Assembly: GCA_019637855.1 (NCBI GenBank)
Contig: JAHBUX010000002.1
Location: forward strand, 62,001 to 126,000
Direction: 5' to 3'
Source of the DNA: Bdellovibrionales bacterium
GTDB lineage: Bacteria; Bdellovibrionota; Bdellovibrionia; Bdellovibrionales; UBA1609
DNA length: 64,000 nt
Positions 33,947-42,430 of this stretch are shown here, piece by piece (position 1 is the stretch's first letter; the number at the start of each line of letters is the position of its first letter). The notes below the pieces were generated by a model that saw only the letters and a program-made list of their open reading frames with translations, ran no database searches and had not been told where the DNA came from. The translations under genes and the position numbers were made by a program.

Positions 33947-34000
33947 CTTAACGTCCTCCGATTTGACTGGGGTGCCTCTCAAAGATAAAAACATAGATGC

Positions 34001-35152
34001 GTGCAAGTGAAAAGCCCGGAATCAATTCTCATCTGCTGTGCTGGTTTAGGAATGGGCAACGCCTCCCGTGCGGTGGCTTTGATGGAGTCTCTACACAGCC
34101 AAGCGGGTGGTGGATCAGTACAGCATTTTCACGTCGCCAGTTGGGGCGCTGGCTACAAATTTCTCAGAAGTTATCAGGAAAAATCCACGCGTAGCGATTT
34201 CACTTTCGATCTGACTGAACTGAAACCCTACTCTATATCGCGACCGGCCACGGGGTTGATCAATTATCTGCGCAACACGCGCACATTGAGACGCTTGATG
34301 CGTATGTTACAGCCATCATTGATTGTTCTGGATTCGGACTACCATTTTCCTGCTTATGGACGGCGCAGGGGCGCGTTGATCTCCTTAGGGCAAGCCGAAG
34401 ACGTTTTGGAGCGTGCCAACCGCTACCCCGATTTGGTCACCAACTGGCGACAGTATTTCAATCTGCAGTGGCGCGAACGCCTGGATGCCTGGCTACAGAG
34501 CTTATTCTCGGACTTAGTGCTAGTGCCCTGTTTCGATCCGAAGACTTCTACCGGCTCGCGCGCCTCTCTACGTCGCGCACGTAAACTCGTGCGCATTCCG
34601 CTGATCGTACGCCAGGAGTTTCTCAACCCGCTGCCGCCGGTAGCGCCCACCGCTGTGGCCGGACTCTTGTTGAGCGGTTCCGAACTTGAAAAACAACCGT
34701 TTCTGGACTTTGCTGCTCGCCATAGTTGGCCTGTATTGGCGCCCGGTGAGGGTTCGTCGGTGGAGCTTTCGCAGGCGGCCGCACTCGACAGTTTTGATTT
34801 TGTGCTTACGCAAGGCGGTTTAAGTTCGATCTCGGAATGCATTGCGCGCGGCCGCTTCGCTGTGATCTTTCCACTGCAGGATCATCCCGAGCAAATGTTG
34901 AATGCGCGGGCGGCAGAAGCTCTAGGCGTGGGTCTACAAGCCGATGTGCGCGAGCTCGCTCGTTTGCCGGCACTGCTTGAGCGCATCGGTCGCGCCCGCA
35001 TCCGTTCTCCACGCCGTCGTCCTGAGTGCGATGGCGCGCACGTGGCGGCTCGTGTGCTGAATGAGGTGCTGACGAAAGTTAAAAAGAAAGACTACGCAAC
35101 ATATGCAGCGCTTCGACCTTCTCGCTCGAGCTCAGGGGTTGCTGCGCTTTGA
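34001..35152 (+). CDS. GT-B/MurG-like glycosyltransferase family protein
   Basis: 383 residues with a two-lobed GT-B look. The N-terminal ILICCAGLGMGNASRAVALME holds the Gly-rich loop of MurG/GT28-like enzymes; the C-terminal lobe has FVLTQGGLSSISECIARGRFAVIFP, where GGLSSISE is the nucleotide-sugar site, then DHPEQMLNARAAEALG. No signal peptide, so cytosolic or membrane-associated. The GTG start is tentative, since another GTG lies two codons on and no clear ribosome site is present. Divergent from the GT-C gene, which suggests a common glycan pathway. The last 74 bases overlap a convergent small gene. Confidence 0.75.
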   Translation: MQVKSPESILICCAGLGMGNASRAVALMESLHSQAGGGSVQHFHVASWGAGYKFLRSYQEKSTRSDFTFDLTELKPYSISRPATGLINYLRNTRTLRRLMRMLQPSLIVLDSDYHFPAYGRRRGALISLGQAEDVLERANRYPDLVTNWRQYFNLQWRERLDAWLQSLFSDLVLVPCFDPKTSTGSRASLRRARKLVRIPLIVRQEFLNPLPPVAPTAVAGLLLSGSELEKQPFLDFAARHSWPVLAPGEGSSVELSQAAALDSFDFVLTQGGLSSISECIARGRFAVIFPLQDHPEQMLNARAAEALGVGLQADVRELARLPALLERIGRARIRSPRRRPECDGAHVAARVLNEVLTKVKKKDYATYAALRPSRSSSGVAAL

Positions 35153-35390
35153 TCTTGCCGGCAATCTGGCTTTGCGTTTCATTGATGCGCAGATGTCGAA
35201 TGCCGCGACTGTTGATATAAAAACAGTACAGATAAGAGCCATAATCACACTCGCGACCCTCTAAAAGATCTTCGATGGCGTAATCCAGGTGCACCACAAT
35301 AAAACGCTCTTCGAAGGGGCGAGTTTGGGATTGGAGAAAATGCAGATCGGTAAAAATCTGCTGCACACGCTCTTTATTGCTTTGGAACAT
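35079..35390 (-). CDS. small protein of unknown function
   Basis: 103 residues, starting MFQSNKERVQQIFTDLHFL after an excellent ribosome site (AGGGGGGAT). The sequence is mixed polar, with ERFIVVHLDYAIEDLLEG and CDYGSYLYCFYINSRGIRHLRI, suggesting a small alpha/beta cytosolic domain. No family recognised. Its 3' end overlaps the convergent glycosyltransferase gene by 74 bases, longer than other overlaps here; the ribosome site and coherent sequence still argue that it is real. Confidence 0.6.
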   Translation of the reverse strand: MFQSNKERVQQIFTDLHFLQSQTRPFEERFIVVHLDYAIEDLLEGRECDYGSYLYCFYINSRGIRHLRINETQSQIAGKIKAQQPLSSSEKVEALHMLRSLSF

Positions 35391-35556
35391 GGTGATCCCC
35401 CCTAAAGAACGATTACAAGCCCTGTGCCGGACGGCGGGAGCAATAGGCCGACTCGGGGCAGACTTCCCCAGACCCGAATTCCTAAGGCCGAGAACGATTT
35501 CCTATAGTCCGCCGGATGAAGAGGGATTAATTTGAAACACCAAAGGAGGTCTTGCT

Positions 35557-36093
35557 ATGAAACGCAGTCTCTTAATTTTAGTCACCGTTGTGCTGGTCGT
35601 GCCGGCGATGGCGCAAGCGCAGCAGGATTGGAACGTGCGTTCCAGTCCCTTAGCGCTATTGATCGGATTAGTTACACTTCGAGTCGACTATCGCTTGGCT
35701 GATCATTGGGTGATTGGACCAGAAGTCGCGGCCATTGATCGTACTGTTTCCAATGTGGAGCTGAAAGCCACAGGCCTTGGAGTTGTCGCTATGTACTACT
35801 TCGATGCCGCTCTTTCGAGCAGTGCCTTCATAGAGTTTGGTGCGTCGTCTTCCAAGGTGAAGCTCAAGTGGCGAAATCTGGATCAGTCTTCCGAGTTCAC
35901 CAATTCAGGAGGCCGCATATTGGCCGGCTATCATTGGTTTTGGGATCGCTTGAATTTAAGCTTAGGCGCCGGTCTGTCGAGCAATAGCGCTGGTGATATC
36001 GAAGCCCGCGACACGAATGGAAATGTGGTCGATCACTATGAATTGAGGCCGATTTCGTTGGCTTTGGATTGCACTCTGGGCTGGGCGTTTTAA
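35557..36093 (+). CDS. small outer-membrane beta-barrel protein
   Basis: 178 residues. Signal peptide MKRSLLILVTVVLVVPAMAQA, then alternating strands (LVTLRVDYRLADHWVIGPEV, ILAGYHWFWDRLNLSLGAGL) and a C-terminal Phe (GWAF), the layout of an eight-strand barrel of the OmpW/OmpA-like type. The ribosome site AAAGGAGGT at 35542-35550 is a perfect match to the 16S tail, spaced six bases, so strong expression is likely. It stands alone and is followed by a hairpin. Function unknown. Confidence 0.75.
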   Translation: MKRSLLILVTVVLVVPAMAQAQQDWNVRSSPLALLIGLVTLRVDYRLADHWVIGPEVAAIDRTVSNVELKATGLGVVAMYYFDAALSSSAFIEFGASSSKVKLKWRNLDQSSEFTNSGGRILAGYHWFWDRLNLSLGAGLSSNSAGDIEARDTNGNVVDHYELRPISLALDCTLGWAF

Positions 36094-36097
36094 AAAC

Positions 36098-36124
36098 GGA
36101 GGTCTACAGCGAAACTGTAGCCTC
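36098..36124 (+). terminator. candidate terminator after the barrel gene
   Basis: GGAGGTCTACAG, a five-base loop and CTGTAGCCTCC form a hairpin with one unpaired base, starting five bases after the stop codon. The following TTATAC is a poor T-tract, so strength is uncertain. Confidence 0.55.
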
Positions 36125-36274
36125 CTTATACCCACTCGGCTTTTTCTCTGAACACGTACAATTGTGTTGTCTCAAGCGGTTATTGCATCCTATGGGCCAG
36201 GGCTAAGCCTTTGATCTTTCGTCAAAACAGGGACTTAAAGTGACTCTTTGGGGCGACTCAGGCGGCAAAGGGCC

Positions 36275-37093
36275 TTAGCGTGAGATCCGGTCCAACCACG
36301 GATCGGGCAGAACTCGGGTTAAAATGGCGAGAGTTTTTATACCTTTTCCAACCGGATAGCGGGTGCGCGGTCTCGGAGAAGTGAGGGCATGTTCCACGGC
36401 GCCCGTGACCACGGACATCGGCGCCGCTTGGCGTGTGATCTCCTCAATCCTCAGGCGGAACTTTTCTAAACGAGCGCCATAGGCAGCACTCACAGCCGAG
36501 CTGAACTTCGCGCTTTTCTCCATACCTTCGGTGCGGGCTTTGTCCCAAATCGGCGTGGCGATTGCGCCGGGCTCAATGATCGCCACATGCACGCCAAAGG
36601 GAACCATCTCGCGACGAAGACTGTCACTGATCGCCTCGACGGCATGTTTTGAGGCCGAATACGGTCCCATAAACGGAGCCGCAAAGCGACCGCTGATCGA
36701 AGACATATTGATGATGCGCCCTTTGCTTTCACGCAAGAGCGGGAGTGCGGCTTGTGTCAGCGACACGAGGCCGATCACATTGGTCTCAAATTGCCGGCGC
36801 CAATCGTCGAGCGTCACGCCTTCAATCGGCCCTCCTACAGCGATGCCCGCGTTGTTGACCAAGCCGTGTAAGGTTCCCGCTTTTTTGATGACGGTGCTAA
36901 GGCCTTCGCGCACGGAGTTTTCATCGGTGACATCCAAGAAGAGCGGCTGCACGCCTTTGACATTCAGACGTGTGATCTCATCGAAGCTTTTCTGTGAGCG
37001 TACGCTTGCCCAAACGTTGTGACCTAAGCGTGCCATATGGACGGCGCAAGCTTTGCCGATACCGGTAGAGGCTCCCGAAATTAAAATCTCCAT
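36275..37093 (-). CDS. short-chain dehydrogenase/reductase
   Basis: 272 residues from MEILISGASTGIGKA, with the Rossmann loop GASTGIG at the usual place. NNAGIAVGG follows near residue 80, and the active site is complete: Ser in NMSSISGRF and YSASK with Tyr and Lys. Classical NAD(P)-dependent SDR. The C-terminal extension resembles retinol-dehydrogenase-like SDRs that reduce lipid ketones, but the substrate is unknown. A TTG four codons upstream is an alternative start. It lies 27 bases after the small gene at 37121-37438 reading the same way. Confidence 0.87.
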   Translation of the reverse strand: MEILISGASTGIGKACAVHMARLGHNVWASVRSQKSFDEITRLNVKGVQPLFLDVTDENSVREGLSTVIKKAGTLHGLVNNAGIAVGGPIEGVTLDDWRRQFETNVIGLVSLTQAALPLLRESKGRIINMSSISGRFAAPFMGPYSASKHAVEAISDSLRREMVPFGVHVAIIEPGAIATPIWDKARTEGMEKSAKFSSAVSAAYGARLEKFRLRIEEITRQAAPMSVVTGAVEHALTSPRPRTRYPVGKGIKTLAILTRVLPDPWLDRISR

Positions 37094-37120
37094 GCGTTCG
37101 ATCAAAACATGGAACGTGTT

Positions 37121-37438
37121 CTAATGCAAAAGTTCGGGCGGCACCTTGTTAAGCTCGACGGGCAGAGAGTTGACGATAGCGTTGAGCTGGCGCAGCGTCT
37201 CCTCTTTGGCGGCGATCGTGGCTTCGTACAAGTTACTGTCCGTCGCTTGAACGCGCATACCCACGGACTCAGGCGCTACCATAAAAGTCACGCGATAGCC
37301 CGAAGTCTTGGTGCGCTTCGGTTGCAACTGCTCGACCATCACAGTGAGCGAGCCCAAATCTTTCATCAGGGCTTCGAGATCGTGAGCTTCTTGATAAAGA
37401 AAGGCTCGCTCTTCGCGGTTGGGATTGTAGATTTTCAT
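37121..37438 (-). CDS. small conserved-looking protein, unknown function
   Basis: 105 residues starting MKIYNPNREERAFLYQEAHDLEALMK; ribosome site GAGGGG lies seven bases before the ATG. The open frame continues far upstream as a shadow of the DNA glycosylase gene, so the correct start had to be taken by ribosome site. The sequence is amphipathic: a helical N-terminus, a beta segment TSGYRVTFMVAPESVGMRVQ, and a helical end. No signal or membrane segment. I know no family; it may be cotranscribed with the SDR gene downstream. Confidence 0.6.
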   Translation of the reverse strand: MKIYNPNREERAFLYQEAHDLEALMKDLGSLTVMVEQLQPKRTKTSGYRVTFMVAPESVGMRVQATDSNLYEATIAAKEETLRQLNAIVNSLPVELNKVPPELLH

Positions 37439-37490
37439 AACGCACCCCTCACATTCGTTAACCTGTAATCTGAAGTCTGCAAGAAGCATG

Positions 37491-38117
37491 TCAAGGGATG
37501 TGGAAGTCTGGAAACTTGGGCTTGGACAACGCGGGGTGGTTTCTGATGCCGAAGCGAAGCGGCCAATGAACGGCGTCATGGCGGTCTCCGATGCCGACGC
37601 GCGGACCCTCGGCGATATCACCGTCCAGAACAGCCCCGTCTTCTTCGATGAAGAGGATTTCACTTTGCGTGAGGTCGAGGAAATTATGGGCGCGCCCGAT
37701 TTCGAGCGCCAGGCAAAGCTTGCCCGGGCCATTGGCCACAGTGTGCACCGGCAGATCGGGTTTGCGTTTTTCTTGCATCCACTCAAGGCCTTCGCTGATT
37801 TCCAGCGCGCGCACCAAAACGGCCTCGGGCACGTCACGGGCCATGGTGATGGCGTTGAAGCAGTAGTGCACGCCGTAAATAAAATAAACGTAACTGAGAC
37901 CTGGGTCGCCGAACATCACCTCGGTGCGTGGCGTGCGCCGATTTCCATAGCTATGTGCGGCGGGATCATGCTCACCCAAATAAGCTTCGGTTTCAACGAT
38001 GCGACCGCTGAGGCGCGTGCCATCGGGCAGCTGATGCACCAAGCGTTGGCCCAGCAGATCGCGCGCCACAGCGATGGTGTCACGGGCGTAAAAAGATTGC
38101 GGGAGACGCTTTGCCAT
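37491..38117 (-). CDS. DNA-3-methyladenine glycosylase, AAG/Mpg type
   Basis: 208 residues of the alkyladenine glycosylase fold. RDLLGQRLVH near residue 20, then RIVETEAYLGEHDPAAHSY, with Glu as the catalytic base, and VYFIYGVHYCFNAIT are the family motifs. It removes alkylated and deaminated purines in base-excision repair, in the cytosol. The strong cluster of a second repair glycosylase, ung, divergent just upstream, suggests a shared promoter region of about 50 bases. Length is typical for bacterial members. Confidence 0.9.
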   Translation of the reverse strand: MAKRLPQSFYARDTIAVARDLLGQRLVHQLPDGTRLSGRIVETEAYLGEHDPAAHSYGNRRTPRTEVMFGDPGLSYVYFIYGVHYCFNAITMARDVPEAVLVRALEISEGLEWMQEKRKPDLPVHTVANGPGKLCLALEIGRAHNFLDLTQSEILFIEEDGAVLDGDIAEGPRVGIGDRHDAVHWPLRFGIRNHPALSKPKFPDFHIP

Positions 38118-38171
38118 TCGTCGTTTTTAGCTTCTCTTGACTGCATTCTCAAGTGATGAGAACCAAGCGGC

Positions 38172-38882
38172 ATGAGCAACACGACATCTACCGACCGCAT
38201 TCAAATGGAAGCTTCCTGGAAGCAACACCTGCTGCCGGAATTTTCTAAACCCTACATGAACTCACTGCGCGAGTTTCTCAAGAAAGAAGTGGCCGCTCGC
38301 AAAGTCATCTACCCGCGCGGTTCGGAGTTTTTCGCAGCTTTGAATGCGTGCCCCTTCGATAAGGTGAAGGTGGTGATTCTTGGACAAGATCCTTACCATG
38401 GCGTCAATCAAGCCCACGGTCTGTGTTTTTCTGTAAAGCCTGGCGTCGAAATCCCGCCCAGCTTGGTGAACATCTACAAGGAGCTCAAGAATGACTTGGG
38501 CATTGCGCCTGCCGCTCACGGTCATCTGCAGTCCTGGGCCGATCAAGGCGTATTGCTTTTAAATGCCACGCTCTCTGTGGAGGCGGGTAAGGCAGGCAGC
38601 CATCAAAAAAAGGGTTGGGAGCAATTCACCGACGCTGTGGTCGAGCATTTGAATCGCGAGCGCAGCGGATTGGTCTTTGTTCTGTGGGGCAGCTATGCCC
38701 AGAAAAAAGGCGAGGTTATCGATGCGAAGAAACATTTGGTGCTTAAAGGTCCACACCCTTCCCCACTGTCTGCGCACCGCGGATTCTTTGGCTGTAAGCA
38801 CTTTTCGCAAATCAATGCCTATCTGAAATCGCAAGGTCAGACGCCCATCGATTGGCAGCTTCCCTCATTGCAAAGCCAGTAA
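38172..38882 (+). CDS. ung: uracil-DNA glycosylase
   Basis: 236 residues of family 1 UDG. The water-activating motif GQDPYHG is at 71-77 with Asp73; the DNA-minor-groove loop [15 protein letters not shown] closes the active site. Both are intact. It excises uracil from DNA as the first step of base-excision repair. No transit sequence. The ATG giving [10 protein letters not shown] is accepted although its ribosome site is weak. It is followed after 44 bases by the ABC binding-protein gene, which looks like a separate unit. Confidence 0.95.
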   Translation: MSNTTSTDRIQMEASWKQHLLPEFSKPYMNSLREFLKKEVAARKVIYPRGSEFFAALNACPFDKVKVVILGQDPYHGVNQAHGLCFSVKPGVEIPPSLVNIYKELKNDLGIAPAAHGHLQSWADQGVLLLNATLSVEAGKAGSHQKKGWEQFTDAVVEHLNRERSGLVFVLWGSYAQKKGEVIDAKKHLVLKGPHPSPLSAHRGFFGCKHFSQINAYLKSQGQTPIDWQLPSLQSQ

Positions 38883-38926
38883 ATTCTAGGCTAGTCTCAG
38901 AGCCTACAATTGCATGGGGGTTTTTG

Positions 38927-40504
38927 ATGAAGGCCTTGTTGGTGGGTTTGGTTCTTTGTGCATCGGCAGCCCACGCCGAGAAAACTTTCGTTTACTGTTC
39001 CGAGGCGGGACCAAGTACTTTCAATCCGCAGCTGGCCGATGACGGCCCGACCTTCAACGCCTCTTCTTCGATGTTGTACAATCGCTTAATTGAGTTCGAA
39101 GACGGCACCACGAAGTTGATCCCGGCCTTGGCTGAGTCATGGACCATCTCCAAAGACGGCAAGACCTACACTTTCAAGCTGCGCAAGAATGTGGCTTTTC
39201 ATACCACGGACACCTTCAAACCCACGCGCGCGTTCAATGCGGACGATGTGCTGTTCACTTTTGATCGGGCTTTGAAGAAAGATCATCCGTTTCACAAAGT
39301 GGGCGGCGGCAACTACATCTATTACATTGGAATGGGTTTTGACTCTGGCATCAAGAGCATCACCAAAGTGGACGATCACACGGTGAAGTTCGTGTTGAAT
39401 CAGGCCAATGCTCCGTTCTTGGCGAACCTGGCGATGAGCTTTGCCGTGATGTTGTCGAAAGAGTACGGTGATCAGTTGTTGAAGGCCGGCAGACCCGAGA
39501 AAATGGACAGCGAACCCGTCGGTACTGGCCCCTTTGTTTTGAAGCGTTACGTAAAAGACAATAGCATTCGTTATGAAGCCCACCCGGCCTACTTCGCTGG
39601 TCGTTCTAAGCTCGACAAAGTGGTGTTTGCAATCACGCCGGACGCCAATGTGCGCTTTCAAAAACTCAAAGCCGGCGAATGCCACTTGATCGCCGAACCT
39701 TCGCCGCAGGATTTGAAAGGCATCGAAGCCGCCGCCAATTTGAAACTGATGAGTCAGCCTGGGGCGAATCTTGGTTACTTGGCTCTCAATACAGAAAAGC
39801 CGCCGTTCAATAAATCAGAAGTGCGCCAAGCTGTTGCTCACGCTCTGAATCGCGGCAACTATTTGCAGGTTGTGTATCAAGGCACGGCGACTGAGGCCAA
39901 TGGACCGATCCCACCCACCGTATGGGGCGCGGACCCCAAAATCAGGACCTACGATTTCAATATTGAGAAGGCCAAAGCCCTGTTGAAGAAAGCCGGATTC
40001 GAAAACGGTTTTGAGGCGGAACTTTGGACTCTGCCGGTGTCGCGTCCTTACAATCCCAACGGCAAAAAAATGGGCGAGCTGATGCAAGCCGATTTGGCGA
40101 AGGTCGGTATCAAGGTCAAGCTGGTGACCTACGACTGGCCGACCTATTTGGCCAAAGCCCGCAAAGGTGATCATCAGATGTTGCAGGTAGGATGGACTAC
40201 GGACAATGGTGATCCGGATAACTTTATGGGCACATTGCTGTCGTGCGCTTCGATCTCTAGTGGCGGCAATATGTCGCGTTGGTGTGACAAAGCCTACGAT
40301 AAGCTGGTGACCAAGGCGCGTGAAGTGAGTGAAGTGAAGGCGCGCACGGCTCTCTACTTCAAAGCGCAAGATATTGTGGCCAAGCAATCGCCCTGGGTTC
40401 CGTTGGCCAACGCCACGGTATTCCGCGGTTTAGCTAAGAACGTCGAGGGATATAAAATCAATCCTCTCGGCACGGAAGAATTTTATCCCCTCGATTTAAA
40501 GTGA
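38927..40504 (+). CDS. dipeptide/oligopeptide ABC transporter substrate-binding protein (DppA-like)
   Basis: 525 residues. Signal peptide MKALLVGLVLCASAAHAEKT; then FVYCSEAGPSTFNPQ, the family's beginning, and VGTGPFVLKRYVKDNSIRYEAH and PFNKSEVRQAVAHALNR further in, all marks of the peptide-binding class. A G-rich ribosome site precedes the ATG. The close match to DppA suggests dipeptides or haem as ligand. The stop overlaps the first permease start (TGATG), so it is the first gene of a transporter operon. The precursor may also be read from an upstream TTG, which is unlikely. Confidence 0.9.
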   Translation: MKALLVGLVLCASAAHAEKTFVYCSEAGPSTFNPQLADDGPTFNASSSMLYNRLIEFEDGTTKLIPALAESWTISKDGKTYTFKLRKNVAFHTTDTFKPTRAFNADDVLFTFDRALKKDHPFHKVGGGNYIYYIGMGFDSGIKSITKVDDHTVKFVLNQANAPFLANLAMSFAVMLSKEYGDQLLKAGRPEKMDSEPVGTGPFVLKRYVKDNSIRYEAHPAYFAGRSKLDKVVFAITPDANVRFQKLKAGECHLIAEPSPQDLKGIEAAANLKLMSQPGANLGYLALNTEKPPFNKSEVRQAVAHALNRGNYLQVVYQGTATEANGPIPPTVWGADPKIRTYDFNIEKAKALLKKAGFENGFEAELWTLPVSRPYNPNGKKMGELMQADLAKVGIKVKLVTYDWPTYLAKARKGDHQMLQVGWTTDNGDPDNFMGTLLSCASISSGGNMSRWCDKAYDKLVTKAREVSEVKARTALYFKAQDIVAKQSPWVPLANATVFRGLAKNVEGYKINPLGTEEFYPLDLK

Positions 40505-41520
40505 TGGGGAGTTTCCTCGTTAAACGCATTCTGCACGCTCTGCCGACTCTATTCGGTGTGAGCGTGATTGCCTTTCTCTTGATCCGCCTGATTCCGGGCG
40601 ATCCCGTTTTGCTTATGGTGGGAGAGCGTGGTGCTTCTCCCGAGCGCATTGCCGAGATGCGCGCCAACCTTGGGCTCGATCTGCCCCTTTGGGAGCAATA
40701 CGTGCGCTTTGTCGGAAATGCTTTGCAGGGGGATTTGGGTGAGTCGGTGTTTTCACGTCGACCGGTGTGGTCGGAGTTCGCCGATCGCTTCCCGGCGACG
40801 CTCGAGCTGAGCTTGATCGCTCTGGCTTGGTCTGTGCTCATAGGCATTCCGCTCGGTGTATTGGCCGCGATCAAACGTCGACGCTGGCCTGATCATGTTT
40901 TGATGTCCGCCAGCCTGGTTGGATATTCGATGCCGATCTTCTGGTGGGGTTTGGTTTTAATTTTGTTTTTCTCCGTGCGCTTAGGTTGGACGCCGGTCAG
41001 CGGCCGCATGTCCGCCGCCTTTGATGTGGAGCCGTTCACTGGTTTTTTTCTGATTGATGTATGGATTCGCGGTTTGGGTTGGGCCGGATTCAAAGATGCG
41101 CTCGCGCATTTAATTTTGCCGGCCTTGGTTCTCGGCACCATTCCAGTGGCGGCGATTGCGCGGATGACGCGTTCAAGTCTGCTGGAGGTTTTGCGCGAAG
41201 ACTATGTGCGTACGGCCAAGGCCAAAGGACTTTCGTTTTTTCAGATCGTATTTGTGCATGCGCTGAGCAATGCTCTGATTCCGGTGGTGACTGTCATCGG
41301 ATTGATGCTGGGCACTCTGTTAACCGGCGCGGTGTTGACCGAAACTCTATTCTCTTGGCCCGGTGTCGGCCGCTGGCTAGTTACCAGTGTGCAAGCGCGT
41401 GACTATCCTGTCTTGCAAGGCGGGGTGTTGTTGTTGGCCGTGATCATCGTCGTGGTGAATACCTTTGTAGACGTGCTTTACATGTGGTTGAACCCGCGTT
41501 TGCGAGGGAACTTGCAGTGA
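40504..41520 (+). CDS. dipeptide-type ABC transporter permease (DppB-like)
   Basis: 338 residues, six membrane segments. The N-terminus FLVKRILHALPTLFGVSVIAF and LIRLIPGDPV are typical of DppB/OppB; the ATPase-coupling loop reads EVLREDYVRTAKAKGLS, the EAA motif. It forms the inner-membrane channel together with the next gene product. The ATG overlaps the binding-protein stop by one base, and the stop lies in a GTGA overlap with the second permease. No ATPase gene follows. Confidence 0.92.
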   Translation: MGSFLVKRILHALPTLFGVSVIAFLLIRLIPGDPVLLMVGERGASPERIAEMRANLGLDLPLWEQYVRFVGNALQGDLGESVFSRRPVWSEFADRFPATLELSLIALAWSVLIGIPLGVLAAIKRRRWPDHVLMSASLVGYSMPIFWWGLVLILFFSVRLGWTPVSGRMSAAFDVEPFTGFFLIDVWIRGLGWAGFKDALAHLILPALVLGTIPVAAIARMTRSSLLEVLREDYVRTAKAKGLSFFQIVFVHALSNALIPVVTVIGLMLGTLLTGAVLTETLFSWPGVGRWLVTSVQARDYPVLQGGVLLLAVIIVVVNTFVDVLYMWLNPRLRGNLQ

Positions 41521-42356
41521 AGTCGATGCGCAAGATCCTCGAAAATCGCGCCGCTGTGGTTTGCCTGGTGTTCCTGAGCGCTTGGATTTTTCTTGCCCTG
41601 GCGGCACCGTTTCTTCCTTTGCATCCGCCGGATCATATTTTTACAGGTCAGCAGTTGAAACCTCCTGCGTGGAATGAAGGTGGGAGTTGGCAGTTTCCGT
41701 TTGGTACCGACGACTTGGGGCGCGATCTGCTGAGCCGTTTGGTGTACGGTTCACGCATCTCTTTGGGTTTTGGCTTTTTGTGCGTCGTCGTTTCGGTTTT
41801 GGTCGGTGGCTCTTTAGGTTTAACGGCGGGATTTTTTGGCGGTTGGTGGGATCGTTCGGTTTTGCGCGCCATGGATATTTTGATGGCACTTCCCTCTTTG
41901 CTGTTGGCAATTGTGGTGGTGGCTGTGCTCGGACCTTCCTTGTGGAACGCCCTGTGGGCGGTGACGTTGGTGGCGCTGCCGGGCTTTGTGCGCATCACGC
42001 GGGCCAGCGTTTTGGCTGAGCGCGAGAAAGAGTATGTGCAGGCCAGCCGCGCCTTTGGGGCGGGACGTGCACGTCAGATGCTTTTGACTATCCTGCCTAA
42101 CTGCATGGCGCCGATGATCGTGCAGGCCAGCCTAGGTTTTTCCGACGGTATTCTTAATATGGCCGCGCTGGGCTTTTTAGGGTTGGGTGCTCAACCTCCC
42201 ACCGCCGAGTGGGGCGTGATGCTGGCCGACTCCAAAGCCTTTATGGAAAGCGCGGGCTGGCTGGTGACCTGGCCCGGTCTGTGTATTTTGTCGGTCGTGT
42301 TGTCGTTCAATTTACTCGGCGACGGTCTGCGGGACGCGTTCGATCCTAAGCTTTGA
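41517..42356 (+). CDS. dipeptide-type ABC transporter permease (DppC-like)
   Basis: 279 residues with the N-terminal helix followed by a periplasmic loop FPFGTDDLGRDLLSRLVYG, diagnostic for DppC/OppC. The EAA coupling loop reads EREKEYVQASRAFGAG. I chose the GTG within GTGA; an ATG three codons later is possible. It pairs with the preceding permease. The two ATPase genes that normally follow are missing: 74 bases later comes aroB. The ATPases must be elsewhere or shared with another transporter. Confidence 0.9.
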   Translation: MKSMRKILENRAAVVCLVFLSAWIFLALAAPFLPLHPPDHIFTGQQLKPPAWNEGGSWQFPFGTDDLGRDLLSRLVYGSRISLGFGFLCVVVSVLVGGSLGLTAGFFGGWWDRSVLRAMDILMALPSLLLAIVVVAVLGPSLWNALWAVTLVALPGFVRITRASVLAEREKEYVQASRAFGAGRARQMLLTILPNCMAPMIVQASLGFSDGILNMAALGFLGLGAQPPTAEWGVMLADSKAFMESAGWLVTWPGLCILSVVLSFNLLGDGLRDAFDPKL

Positions 42357-42430
42357 ATCCGCGGCTGGCGCGGCTATGGGACGCATTACGCCTTGTTAAT
42401 CCGGCCCGGCCCGCATAGACTCGTCCCGTC

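Noticed and set aside
37439-37837. Upstream extension of the small gene ending at 37121
   Set aside because: The extension is antisense-frame shadow within the DNA glycosylase gene; a strong ribosome site marks the start at 37438.
37488-38156. 222-codon frame opposite the 3-methyladenine glycosylase
   Set aside because: The glycosylase on the other strand has clear motifs; this frame has no recognisable feature.
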